Source: Macrolepiota albuminosa | Lineage: Eukaryota > Basidiomycota > Agaricomycetes > Agaricales > Agaricaceae | Reading direction: 5' to 3' | DNA: 64,000 nt | Assembly (NCBI GenBank): GCA_027475525.1 | Contig: JAMWFC010000051.1 | Location: 2,245,205-2,309,204 of the forward strand | Part shown: positions 34,631 to 46,220 of the stretch, piece after piece | Numbering within the stretch: position 1 is the first letter of the stretch | Layout: each line of letters starts with the position of its first letter | The notes under the pieces: generated by a model | What the model was told of the DNA's origin: nothing | Seen by the model: only the letters and a program-made list of their open reading frames with translations | The model's database searches: none | Position numbers and translations under genes: made by a program

Positions 34631-36600
34631 TCAGTACTCCTGCTCTTCGACATCTGCAGAATCGATGCCAACCTCCTCATAATCCTTTTCAAGAGCGGCA
34701 AGGTCCTCACGAGCCTCAGAGAACTCACCCTCCTCCATACCCTCACCAACATACCAGTGGACGAAAGCGCGCTTGGAGTAGAGGAGATCAAACTTGTGGT
34801 CAAGCCGGCTCCAGGCGGCAGAGATGGCGGTGGTATTAGATAACATACACATGCTGCGAGAGACCTGGGCTAGGTCACCGCCTGGGACATGTGCGGGAGG
34901 TTCATTGCAGATACCGAGTTTGAAGCCAGTGGGACACCAATCAACAAACTGGATAGTACGCTTGGTCTTGATCACTGCAACAGCAGCGTTAACGTCCTTG
35001 GGGACGACATCGCCACGATACAAAAGGGCACATGCCACTAGAGGTATCATCAATACCAATGCTGTCTTTCTTTATACGTTCATAGAAACATACTGTATTT
35101 GCCCTCGCGTGGATCGCACTTGACCATTTGGTTGCCGGGTTCGAAACAAGAGAAAGTCATGTCAGCAACAGAATTCTGCTCGTGGTGGGCTTTTTCAGCA
35201 GAAATGATTGGTGCAAAAGTAGCAAGAGGGAAGTGAATACGAGGGAAGCTAAATAAAGGTCAGCAAGATATGAGTTCATTTACAACAAAAAAACTTACGG
35301 AACCAAATTGGTCTGGAACTCATTGAGATCAACATTAAGAGAGCCGTCGAAACGCAGAGATGCAGTGATAGAAGAAACAACTTGCGCGATAAGCCTGTTC
35401 AAGTTGGTAAGACTTGGCGAAGTGATGTTGAGATTCTTTTTGCAGATGTCGTAAATAGCTTCGTTATCAACCTGAGTAGCAAATGAGAAGGGCCATATGA
35501 CACTGTACACGGAGGGAAAAAATTCACCATGAAAGAGCAGTCAGAATGCTCAAGCGTTGTGTGGGTCGTCAAAACCGAGTTGTATGGCTCAACGACAGAA
35601 TTGGCCAACGTAGGGGCGGGGTAGACACTAAACTCCAGCTTTGACTTCTTTCCGTAGTCGGTAGAAAGACGCTCAAGGATGAGAGCTCCGAGACCAGACC
35701 CAGTTCCTCCACCAAAAGAGTGGAACACAAAGAAGCCCTGAAGACCATTACAGTTGTCTGCCAGACGGCGAACTTTGTCCATCACGAGATCGATCTTTTC
35801 CTTGCCGATTGTATAGTGTCCACGGGCATCTAGCATACACGAACATAATCAGATAATAGACATCGAACAATCTTTTCCTTGCCGATTGTATAGTGTCCAC
35901 GGGCATCTAGCATACACGAACATAATCAGATAATAGACATCGAACACATGAGGTGTAATTACAGTTGCTTGCAGCATCCTCCTTTCCAGTGAGGAGTGTT
36001 CGGGGTGAAAGAGACTCCTGTAAGGACCGGTCCTCACTTCATCAACAACATTGGGCTCAAGATCGATGTAGAGGGAGCGAGGCACGTGTTTGCCGGAGGA
36101 GGTCCGGTCCTCACTTCATCAACAACATTGGGCTCAAGATCGATGTAGAGGGAGCGAGGCACGTGTTTGCCGGAGGAGGTTCTGAGAAGAATGTACTGAA
36201 GCCACTATCATTGGCAGATGGCGAGTTTTCCGCAAGACGACCATCAGGCTACAGCAATGTTGGATACATACAGAATCACAGGGGAGGAAGACTCACGCTG
36301 AGACCGTGTTCGACAGTATACAATTCCCCTGGATTAATCGGATCAGCATCACGCCACTTTTAGGAAGACTCACGCTGAGACCGTGTTCGACAGTATACAA
36401 TTCCCCTGGATTAATCGGATCAGCATCACGCCACTTTTCGTACGGAATGTTTTGGCGGTAAAAGCAAGGAAGAGCGCGTCGTCCATCTCGCCGCTCACGA
36501 CGATGACAAAATGAAGGTTGCAGTTGAAAGATAACTCACAGCAGGCATTTCCAATCTGGACACCGGCCTGACCAACGTGCACGGAGATGACTTCACGCAT
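34631..36600 (-). CDS. Alpha-tubulin, first copy
   Basis: The start is ATG 36600 ([20 protein letters not shown]) and the stop TGA is at 34631. Exons give [76 protein letters not shown], the nucleotide loop [20 protein letters not shown] and [19 protein letters not shown], ending [10 protein letters not shown] with a terminal tyrosine. Residue 40 is Ser, so the Lys40 acetylation site of animal alpha-tubulin is absent. Three 77-bp duplications interrupt the 5' half. It diverges from the copy at 43845 in several loops (NVVDEV against GVIDDV) and is probably the minor or specialised isotype (inference). Confidence 0.88.
35793..35946. repeat. 77-bp perfect direct duplication (35793-35869 / 35870-35946)
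   Basis: It covers the exon start [12 protein letters not shown] and the preceding intron of alpha-tubulin 1. Confidence 0.95.
36027..36180. repeat. 77-bp perfect direct duplication (36027-36103 / 36104-36180)
   Basis: It lies in alpha-tubulin 1. One base is missing between 36180 and 36181: STFFSE must continue as [12 protein letters not shown], but the raw sequence reads PPPANTCL. Confidence 0.95.
36285..36438. repeat. 77-bp perfect direct duplication (36285-36361 / 36362-36438)
   Basis: It duplicates the short exon [10 protein letters not shown] of alpha-tubulin 1; the right edge lies in intron 1. Confidence 0.95.
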
Positions 36601-36836
36601 TTTTCAAGAGAAATAGAACTGCAAAGCAGAATATCAGGGGAAGAAAGGGAAAACGACGCGTGGAGGACAACTCACCACAGAGGAAAAAGAAGAAACGAGG
36701 CTACGATGGCAAGACAAAGCCAGCTGGACACCCTTAGCCAATGGTTAAGCAAGCGCGTTTTCCCACGCATCACATGAACGAGCTAACTATGATTAATTGT
36801 GTATATATGATTCTGGCTTAATACCCAGATAATTCC

Positions 36837-39800
36837 CTAACCTCCCTGATGCCCTTCTTTGGTTTTTTGCCTTTTCAGAGTCTTTTTACTGAAAAATCTG
36901 GTACCCATTAACTCGAGGCATTGGTTTTCCACGAGGACTTACCGAATGATACTGTCCCACAAGCGAAGACCGTGGACAGGGACCAGGCGCGCTTGAACCT
37001 GCTGCTCAGACACTGACTGCTGCGGCGGTCTGTTCAAATCATCGCGGGGATTCAGCGCCGCACGAATTGCCTCAGTCACCCGCAATTCAGGTACTGTCTG
37101 ATGCGTAATAGGTGCAGTATGATAAATGGTCTTTTTCAGCAAAGCCAAGGCCTCATGCTACGGCTGTGGTCAATGCATCTTTCCTTCTGCAGCTTTGCGC
37201 GACTTACAGTGTCCCGCCGCCTCGCAATTGCGCTTGGCGGCGGCCTCTCGTCAGCGAGGTCAAGAGGACCCCACCGTCTATCGTCTTGAATCACATCGGT
37301 TTTGCTCTCTGATGTACTTAACTGCTGAAGACAACGAGGTTCTCCGACCAGCAGCCCATGTACGCGCGCATTCTCAAGCAATCGATTTGACAAACTTTCT
37401 ATCTTCGCTCGATGTTTTATGACTTTCTTTGCGGCATATTCGAAACGTATATCCCATTTTCGTTGTCCCTCCAACCACCTACGCGTCGGACCTTCTTTGA
37501 TAATTCCCACTTGTACAGGTAGAAGTTGAAGGGCCTTCATTTCATGAGGTGGTTCCATATTTCTCCTAATGCCCCTGATATTGACCCGTTCTCGTATCAT
37601 CAAGACGTTCGAACTGTCGTTTGTCTGCCGGAGAAATTGAGTATTCTATACGTAGATCTAAAGCTCACTTTACCAAATTACGTGATGCATCATTCGGTTT
37701 CTCGACCTGTGAGTGTTTTTTCTCGCCATTTCGAAGTTGAAGGACTTGATTTCTGGTCTCGTTGAATGGACGATGTTGATACCCTGTCTTTGTAGCATGC
37801 GGAACGGCTGGCAGTCGGTGAGTTTCAGGGAATGGGTTGTGCTCTAATTGTTCAGCATCGTAAAACGCCACATGTCTTACGAATTCGGCGATGGATCGAT
37901 ATGCGCACTTTGCCTGTTATAACCTGGTAGTATACGATTCTGTCACTAATGGGAACGAACATACACTTTCAGTGAAGGTGAAGACAGTCAAAACATGGCA
38001 CATCCCTGCGCCTGTATGTTAGATTCACCTGCATTCCGTCAATCTACAGGGACTCACCGTCATAAACTTGCAAGTGAACCTGTAGTGGATCATGAGTGGT
38101 ATCCGACGTTGAAAAGGCATCGATCTACCTTTGTGGGAACTGTGAATCGTTCTGCATTCTCTTTTTGCCGATGTCCATAACGGAGAACTTCTTGCTTGGC
38201 TGGATAATCAGATGGATGTGCAGCTCGATGAGCAAGATAAATAATCTCATCACGTAAAACTTCGTCATCGCCTGCTAGTACGTAGAGAGGAGGCAAGTTG
38301 CCTAGTGAACCTTGTAAAATAGGCGAGACTAGGGCATGGCACAGTTGTCTGGATATATCTTCAAAAAACCTGAACTCTCGCAGCATGCAGAGACCTACTC
38401 GTTTGTCGCGTAAAGTTGAATTTGGGCATTTAACTCAAGTGGAACAGCGATATCATTCTCCATCAACACTTTCGGAGGCTTGGGTTCCGATTTATCAGGG
38501 TCAAGAGTGCATTCCTTTGCTTCGGTGTCCTTAAAACACTGTGAGCCGCTGCCACTTCCTCCTGCCAACGATGCATCCCTGGAACCGTTCTGAACCCTTG
38601 AGCCGATATCATTTTCGTTGCCGGCAAGCCTTGAATTATCTGTATTCCCCGGTGTCTGGGAACAGTAAGGCTGGGACGAGATAACACGACCATCGCCTTT
38701 CGGTAAAGGGTCAAGCGGCCATAGGGTAGATGGCTTGGCAAGGAATCCATGCTGCGGTACGATGTCCTAAGTCGTAAGTAGGCTCAGAACAGACTGTCGA
38801 TAATCGTCAACCGGAGATCGAACCGTGTTTCTGTTGTCCATGATACTCGGGAAGCTGTGGGTCAGATCAACCCAGGGACTGATTAATACCGCTCCTGCTG
38901 GCATAGGCAATCCCAGATCCCGAAGAATAGTGAGTGCAGCGACACAGAGACCTCCACCTGCAGAATCGCCAGCCATAACGATCTTAGAAGGGGGAACAGC
39001 CTTGTGCAAAGCCCCATGAGGAGGCTCAATGAGATATAAGTCTAGGAATTAACGTCACTTGACAGAGAATACAAAGGAGGGCCGTCAAGTAAGTACATGC
39101 GGCGAGAACATCTTGTATTGCACAAGGCCACGGATACTGGGGTGCTTTTCTGGTTCACAAGTCGCCATTAATGGTTTTGTCCAGATGTTTTCTCGTACAC
39201 AAACTCGCCTATAGTTGACAGCAAATGCTCGCCCCCTGAACTTACGAGCTGCATACAACATAAGAAAATTGGTACGAGAGTGATAGGCTTTCTACACACC
39301 GTAGCGAATGATTTGATATCTGTGCGTGTCTATAAGGAAGTTCAAGTTAGGACTTGTAAATCCGCTGTTGGCCAATGTCTTTACTGATAGATCCCCAGAA
39401 GTAACCGCCTGTATAACACCAAGGCGTTGGTCAACGAAATCAGGGTGATGCCATTGAGTCTGGAAGTCGAACCTCCGTGTACATAGAGCTGTCCTAAATC
39501 AGTAATCATTGGAAGATCGCAAAATTGACATACCATTACTGTTTCCAGATGGTTCATCCTCAGGATATTACGATCGTTGTTACTAAGTTTCTTGCCATGA
39601 TCGTTGTGCTGTGCAGAAGAGTCTAGGTAATCTTTTCCGCTAATCCATTCACCATCCACACCGTCGAGACCGCGAACTTGCCACCAGCGTTCGCCACCTA
39701 CAGTGTTTTTCAACTCATAGGGGCCAAACCAATCAATGAGAATGTCAGCTGCACGATTGCACGACGAAAGGGTGATTACAACAGGCGAAACCGCAGCCCA

Positions 39801-39869
39801 AGGGGGGGATGGAACATGAGTATTCGTGCTTGAGGTATGAAATGAGTAACGTGTTGAGAAGGAATACAT
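36837..39869 (-). CDS. HSL-type alpha/beta hydrolase with long C-terminal extension
   Basis: The start is ATG 39869 (MYSFSTRYSFHTSS) and the stop TAG is at 36837-36839. The hormone-sensitive-lipase fold is seen as LYVHGG (oxyanion motif) followed in exons by THRYQIIRYG, RGRAFAVNYR, YPWPCAIQDVLAA, KIVMAGDSAGGGLCVAAL (nucleophile), GAVLISPWVDLTHS, a variable Ser-rich insert, LPPLYVLAGDDEVLRDEI (catalytic Asp region), LQVYDGMCHVLTVF (catalytic His) and RHVAFYDAEQLEHNPFPE. About 300 further residues follow (EMKALQLLPVQVGIIKEGP, RWLEGQRKWDIRFEYAAKK), ending in Lys-rich SIIRKKTLKRQKTK. Introns are numerous. One join near 37130 (between KLQKERCID and ALALLKKTIYHTAP) does not keep frame in any splice form I tried. 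It is probably a lipid esterase; the substrate is unknown. Confidence 0.72.
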
Positions 39870-40402
39870 CCGTCCTACAAAGCTTGCAAAGATTCGACAG
39901 TATTTTTGGTTCCTAGCTCGATAAATGCTGGGTTTTCTTGCGTCAGAAGTACATTACAGTATTTGGTCTATTCGATGTGTACCTTTCACTATATGGAACG
40001 CCCTATGCAAGATGAAGCACATGAGAGTGATTGCGACAGAAAACATGATTTTACTCATCGTAAAAGATATCATCCTTAGCGTCCTCCTCTTCCCTTCCTT
40101 GCTTTATTTCCCTTGCTTTTCGCTTCCCGTGGTTGAAGAAGGTTTTGACGACAACTGCAAATGACAAATAATATATATATCTATTAGACAAACGACAAAC
40201 CTGGCGCAATATGTACAGCGGCAGACGTCGTGGTTACAGGCATTAAGAGGAGAGGCAAAAACGTGCAGCCCCATCATGCTAATAAAAGTTTCACAAACTT
40301 TTCAGCTACTGACGTCACGCAGGTCGGCATATCTCATTACCCACGTGCCGGCCAAACAAGCGCGTTGTTTGGCTGGAAAAGTCGTTGGGTCGCCCGCTGT
40401 CC
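39870..40402. promoter_or_regulatory. Divergent intergenic region between HSL-type hydrolase and CPSF2
   Basis: About 530 bp. An open stretch at 39925-40164 on the plus strand has no codon character I trust. AT-rich ATATATATCT occurs near 40173. Nothing else is recognised. Confidence 0.45.
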
Positions 40403-43400
40403 ATGATTACTTTTACACCGCTCTCGGGTGCTGCTCGTTCGTCTCAAACGAAACCATTAGCATATCTGCTGCAGGTCGATGATGTTCGCATACTTCTGGA
40501 CTGTGGTTCGCCTGACTGGGCCCCTGAGCCTCATCATATAATAATTCCGGAAGGATCAGAAGAGCCTGCCTACCACTGGGAAACCTATTGCAATGCTCTT
40601 CGAGAGTAGGTCACTTGCTTGGAATAGATTTTTAAAGGAGATTGATGGAACTGCTAGCGTTGCATCGACAATTGATCTCGTCCTTCTCTCTCACGGCGAC
40701 TTGGCTCATACTGGCCTCTATCCTTACGCATATTCAAGATGGGGTTTGAAAGCTCCCACATACACAACACTTCCTGTTCAGGCCATGGGAAGGATTGCAG
40801 TATCCGAAGAGGTTGAAGGTCTACGGGAAGAAGAAGATGTTGGAGACGAGAATGAGCGCAAACTCAAACTCGATCTTGACAGTATGGATTTGACTGATGG
40901 ATCGACACCACCTCCGTTACCGAAGAAGGATGGAAAGAAGGGAAAATATGTTGCCACTCTAACTGAAGTCCAGGACGCGTTTGATTCTATAAATACCCTT
41001 CGATACTCACAACCAACTCACCTTCAAGGTTTTCAAACTTTTGAGTTGATGATCGGCTATTGACTCGAGTTTTAGGAAAGTGTCAAGGCCTGACTATCAT
41101 ACCTTTCAACGCAGGGCATAGTCTGGGTGGTACAATATGGAAAATAAGGTCGCCTTCATCTGGGACTATTCTCTACGCCGTAAATATAAACCATATGAAG
41201 GAGCGTCACCTAGACGGAACAGTACTCATGCGCCAAGCTGGTGGCGGAGTCTTTGAACCTCTAGCGAGGCCCGACTTACTGATTACCGATGCAGACAGAA
41301 CAACTGTCTTGACGAGTCGACGAAAGGATCGTGACGCAGCTCTCATCGGTATCCCATGCAGCTTGTCAATATATTCATGCATAAGCTTAACTGTCTGTAG
41401 ATACTATTACCTCAACTCTTTCGTCCCGTTCTTCACTACTTATGCCATGTGACGCCAGCACTCGAATCCTGGAGCTTCTCGTCTTGCTCGATCAGCATTG
41501 GAGCTATTCACGGCTTCGATATCCAATATGCCTCCTGTCAAGATCCGGAAGAGAAATGTTGACATTTGTGCGAAGCATGATGGAGTGGCTTGGCGGGACT
41601 GTCAGCAAGGAGGATGTGGGCGAAGAAGGCATAGGAAACCGTCAAGCCAACAAACGAAAACGCAATGAAGACGATGCGGATGAAGAAGCTTTAGGGGCAT
41701 TCGCGTTACGCTTTAAGTAAGTCCCACAAGCGAGAATTTTCCCAAAATGCTGAATTATACCTTCTACAGGCACCTGGAGTTCTTTCCGAATCCCCAGGCA
41801 CTTTTACAGACTTACTCTTCGAAAGATCCTAAACTAATACTCGCTGTTCCTGCATCATTATCGCATGGGCCTTCGAGAAACCTCTTTGCTGACTTCGCAG
41901 CTGTTCCAGACAACGTCATCTTGTTGACAGGGCGGAGTGAAGATGGGACCTTAGGACATGATTTATTCGAGAAATGGGACGACTCGCAGCGCGCTGACGA
42001 CAAATGGGACAAAGGTCGCATTGGTAGTAATGTTATGATGGATGGTACCCTCAAACTTCGAGTATGAATTTTCCACATCAGCCTTCTAACAACCTCTTAT
42101 CTTAATTTGTTTTGACAAAGATGAACCATAAGGTTCCACTACAAGGTGCTGAGCTCGAGGCATATCAAGAGAAAGAACGTGTCGCAAAAGAGAAAGAGGC
42201 TGCTCAGCAAGCTGCACTCGCTCGCAATCAAAGGATGCTAGAGGCGGACGAAGACGATAGCGATTCTGATACTGACTCCGATGCAGAAGAAGACGAGGTC
42301 CGCCAAGCTCTTGAGGGCGACTTGACGGATGTAGACGGGGATGGCAAGGATGACGGAGGACGTAGACGAAAGACAGATAGAGGTGTTGGGGACGTGGATT
42401 GGGGAATAGATGGCGACGAGGGTCTGACGAAACAATTTCTATCGTATGATATCTACCTCAAAGGTAATGTGTCGAAGTCAACCTCGTTCTTCAAATCGGT
42501 CGGCGGGCAAACGACTCGCTTCAGAATGTTTCCTTACGTTGAGAAGAAGAGGCGTGTGGATGAATATGGAGAGACCATTGATGTCGGAATGTGGCTACGG
42601 AAAGGAAAGGTCCTTGAAGAGGAGGCCGAAAGTGACGAGGCAAAAAGCTATCGTTTACAATCACTTGCTGAAGAAGATGCAAGGGTATGTTGTCTTTAAT
42701 GGCTTCGACGGTCGCGTTGAGGTTTTTTTCCTTCCTAGAAAGCGATCCAGGAACCACCCTCGAAATTTGTTTCATCAGAGCTGAAAGTTCAACTAGCATG
42801 CCGATTGTTGTTCGTGGACATGGAGGGTTTGAATGACGGTCGTGCCGTCAAGACTATTGTACCCCAGATTAATCCACGCAAAATGGTAAAGTCAATACAT
42901 GCAGTTTATTTAATAAGTTGACACCTTATAGATTATTGTGCACGCCTCTTCAACTGCTACAGACGCTTTGATTGAGAGCTGTGCCAATATCCGTTCGATG
43001 ACAAAGGACATCTTTTCTCCTGCAGTGGGTGAAAATGTGCAGATCGGACAGCAAACGAACAGTTTCTCTATCTCGATAAGTGACGAACTTCTGGCTTCGC
43101 TGAAAATGTCCAGAGTATGTATGCAAAATACATCTACAGTTTCTCTATCTCGATAAGTGACGAACTTCTGGCTTCGCTGAAAATGTCCAGAGTATGTATG
43201 CAAAATACATCTTTGTTCATGTCTTGACATGCACATTTCTAGTTCGAGGACAACGAAGTGGGATATGTTACTGGTAGGATTGTCGCACATGCCAACGCCA
43301 CAGTTCCAATCCTTGAGCCCGTCTTGAATGCCCCTGTCGTGGACAAAGCTGTCTCTAATGCAGCAGTGAAACCCAAGATGTTGGGTGCCCGTCCCGCTGC

Positions 43401-43674
43401 CAAGCTCCCACATTCCACCATGATTGGTGAGCTTAAATTGACAGCGCTTAAAGCACGCCTGGCTACTGTCGGTGTCCAGGCAGAACTTATTGGTGAAGGT
43501 GTTCTTATTTGTGGAGCTGGTGCCAAAGGGAACACGGGATCAGAATCACTAGAGGATTCTGTCGCGGTGCGCAAGTCGGCGACGGGAAAGGTTGAAATCG
43601 AGGGGAATGTATCGGACGTGTATTATACGGTGCGGCAGGAGATTTACAACCTGCACGCACTTGTAGCAGCATAG
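40403..43674 (+). CDS. CFT2: Cleavage and polyadenylation specificity factor subunit 2 (CFT2/CPSF100)
   Basis: The start is ATG 40403 (MITFTPLSGAARSSQTKPL). The metallo-beta-lactamase part: YLLQVDDVRILLDCGSPDW, TIDLVLLSHGDLAHTGLYP (the HxHxDH signature is degenerate, as usual in this subunit), LTIIPFNAGHSLGGTIWKI. The beta-CASP part: LLITDADRTTVLTSRRKDRD, then HWSYSRLRYPICLLSRSG and WDKGRIGSNVMMDGTLKLR. A long acidic insert (EADEDDSDSDTDSDAEEDE) follows, then FRMFPYVEKKRRVDEYGE, LLFVDMEGLNDGRAVKTIV and a C-terminal domain ending YYTVRQEIYNLHALVAA. CPSF2 is the non-catalytic partner of CPSF73 in pre-mRNA 3'-end processing. The 77-bp duplication at 43059 lies over an exon-intron boundary. Confidence 0.88.
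43059..43212. repeat. 77-bp perfect direct duplication (43059-43135 / 43136-43212)
   Basis: It lies in CPSF2, covering SFSISISDELLASLKMSR and the start of the next intron. Confidence 0.95.
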
Positions 43675-43844
43675 TGATTTTGTATGTTATAAACTCTTCT
43701 AATGCCGTCGCTTAGTGGCCGGCCGGAGACGGAGGCCAAACAAGGAAGGCGTGGGCAACATTTTTATATAATTGATTGGCTTGCCCTCTGACCACTTCGT
43801 ATAGAAGCGACTAACGACCTAGTTCCTCACATTCTTGACGAGCG

Positions 43845-45880
43845 ATGCGTGAAGTTATTTCTCTCCATGTTGGACAGGCTGGTGTCCAGATTGGCAATGC
43901 CTGCTGTGAGTTCTCTTGCATTTGTCACGTATCATCTTCGCGTCAAGTTCGCGTACTCATCCATCCTAGGGGAACTTTACACCCTCGAACATGGTCTGAG
44001 TGTATGTTGAGGATCTCATAAGTCGCTGTCGCCCACTCACGCAACCCTGATAGCCTGATGGCCGTATCATGGATGGCTCCCCATCTGCTACCGATAGCGG
44101 ATTTTCGACCTTCTTCTCCGAGACAGGCTCTGGAAAATACGTGCCTCGCTCGCTTTACATTGATCTCGAGCCTGGTGTGATTGACGATGTTAAGACTGGC
44201 CCGTACAGGTCACTCTTCCACCCGGAGACAATGATATCAGGCAAGGAGGACGCCGCCAACAACTGTACGTAGATTGCCATGATAGTCCTGTCCTCATTGT
44301 TCATTTACGTCTACAGATGCTCGCGGTCACTACACTGTTGGAAAAGAGCTCATTGACCCTGTGATGGACAAGCTCCGCCGCCTTGCCGACAACTGCTCAG
44401 GTCTCCAGGGCTTTTTCGTTTTCCACTCGTTCGGTGGCGGAACAGGTTCTGGTTTCGGCGCTCTATTACTTGAGCGCTTGTCTACCGATTACGGCAAAAA
44501 GTCCAAGCTCGAATTTTGCGTGTACCCTGCTCCTCAATTGTCAAGTTCTGTCGTCGAGCCCTACAACTCTATCTTGACAACTCACACGACTCTTGAACAT
44601 TCCGACTGCTCTTTCATGGTACACTTTATTTGTTTGAGTGACTTCCGCATTCTGATATTGAACTTTCCTGTTCTAGGTCGACAACGAGGCCATCTACGAT
44701 ATCTGCAAGAAGAACTTGGGCGTCGTTTCTCCCAGCTTCTCAAACCTTAACCGCCTCATCGCCCAGGTTGTTTCCTCCGTAACAGCTTCCCTTCGTTTCG
44801 ACGGATCGCTAAATGTGGATTTGAACGAGTTCCAAACGAATTTGGTCCCGTAAGTAGTCGTCATTTTGAGATCCTTTGACTTCATCCAATTATCCAATTA
44901 AGATTCCCTCGTATCCACTTCCCCTTGGCTACATACGCGCCTCTCCTGTCCGCAGAGAAGGCCACACATGAACAGAACTCAGTTGCGGAAATGACTTTTG
45001 CTTGTTTCGAGCAAGGCAATCAAATGGTTGTACTAGTTCTGTGAGTTTCCCAAAGCATACTGACGTCTTTCAGGTGAAATGTGATCCCAAAGAGGGCAAA
45101 TATAGTAAGTGATGTTGATCAAACATGCCATATACTGTATAGTTGATTGTTGTGATAGTGGCTTGCTGCCTGCTCTACCGTGGCGATGTCGTTCCTAAAG
45201 ATGTTCAGGCTGCCGTTGCTAGCATTAAGACAAAACGAACTATCCAATTCGTTGACTGGTGCCCTACTGGATTCAAGGTCTGTATTTGTCTTACTGACCC
45301 TCCCTAGCTTACTGATGGTGCTTAAACAGCTCGGTGTTTGTAACGAGCCTTCTGCTTGTGTTCCTGGTGGCGATCTTGCCAAAACTACTCGTAGCCTTTG
45401 CATGCTTTCCAACACCACCGCTATCTCTGCTGCTTGGGCTCGCCTTGGTTAGTTTTACAACGTACCGCTAGCCTTTGCATGCTTTCCAACACCACCGCTA
45501 TCTCTGCTGCTTGGGCTCGCCTTGGTTAGTTTTACAACGTACCGCATTCGTTCCTGAACCAATTACCATTGCTCAGATTACAAGTTCGATCTCATGTTCT
45601 CGAAGCGTGCCTTTGTACATTGGTATGTTGGTGAGGGTATGGAAGAGGTATGTGGCGAGTTTTCATTTGTTCGATTCCATACTCATCGTCTATGCGTTAT
45701 AGGGTGAGTTCTCTGAGGCTCGTGAGGATCTCGCCGCGCTCGAAAAAGACTATGAGGAGGTTGGTACTGACTCTGCTGACGCTGAGGATCTGAGGCTCGT
45801 GAGGATCTCGCCGCGCTCGAAAAAGACTATGAGGAGGTTGGTACTGACTCTGCTGACGCTGAGGAGAAGGCGAATATTAG
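43845..45880 (+). CDS. Alpha-tubulin, second copy (main-type isotype)
   Basis: The start is ATG 43845 ([20 protein letters not shown]). Exons give [120 protein letters not shown], and [19 protein letters not shown]. The raw frame runs into [13 protein letters not shown] and stops at 45920; adding one base at 45867/45868 gives AEEEGEY and TAG at 45878-45880, the normal acidic alpha-tubulin tail with terminal Tyr. I take 45880 as the end. Residue 40 is Ser. Two 77-bp duplications fall in the 3' half. It is the better match to typical fungal alpha-tubulin and is transcribed away from copy 1. Confidence 0.9.
45392..45545. repeat. 77-bp perfect direct duplication (45392-45468 / 45469-45545)
   Basis: It duplicates the exon end [18 protein letters not shown] of alpha-tubulin 2 with its donor site; the right edge is intronic. 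Confidence 0.95.
45714..45867. repeat. 77-bp perfect direct duplication (45714-45790 / 45791-45867)
   Basis: It duplicates [19 protein letters not shown] of alpha-tubulin 2. One base is missing right after the second unit, which destroys the EEGEY tail in the raw sequence. Confidence 0.95.
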
Positions 45881-46220
45881 AAAGCGAGCAAGAGAGTCCT
45901 TTCCCTATATGACCTCTTGAGGCGAGTATCTAGGGAAATCTAAAATACCCCTGTCTTCCCTATACGCATACCTTACGCTCCTCTTGTCATTCTATGATCG
46001 TTATTTTTTGCATTATGTACCGCTTTCGTTACCTGAGTTAAATGACAGGTTTTGCTTTTCTCACAAATTGAAACTTCTCTAGGACTCTAGAAGCTTCTTA
46101 TTTTATCTAGGGTGATGATTATATACGGACTTCTATCGAGTAGTATGCTAGGTATCAATTGGGTCCGCCAGTGATATTGTTGGCTTAATCTTCTCTAGGT
46201 TGCTAATCTAACGATCAATT
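45881..46220. other. Convergent 3' flanks of alpha-tubulin 2 and HAD phosphatase
   Basis: About 340 AT-rich bases between two converging genes. No gene or repeat is seen. Confidence 0.5.

Noticed and set aside
39925..40164. Possible hydrophobic small protein between the HSL-type hydrolase and CPSF2
   Set aside because: It sits in the divergent promoter region, is AT-rich and has no supporting feature beyond an open frame.
40403..41060. Possible active metallo-beta-lactamase nuclease
   Set aside because: The HxHxDH signature is degenerate (SHGDLAHTG), as in CPSF2, so no nuclease activity is expected.
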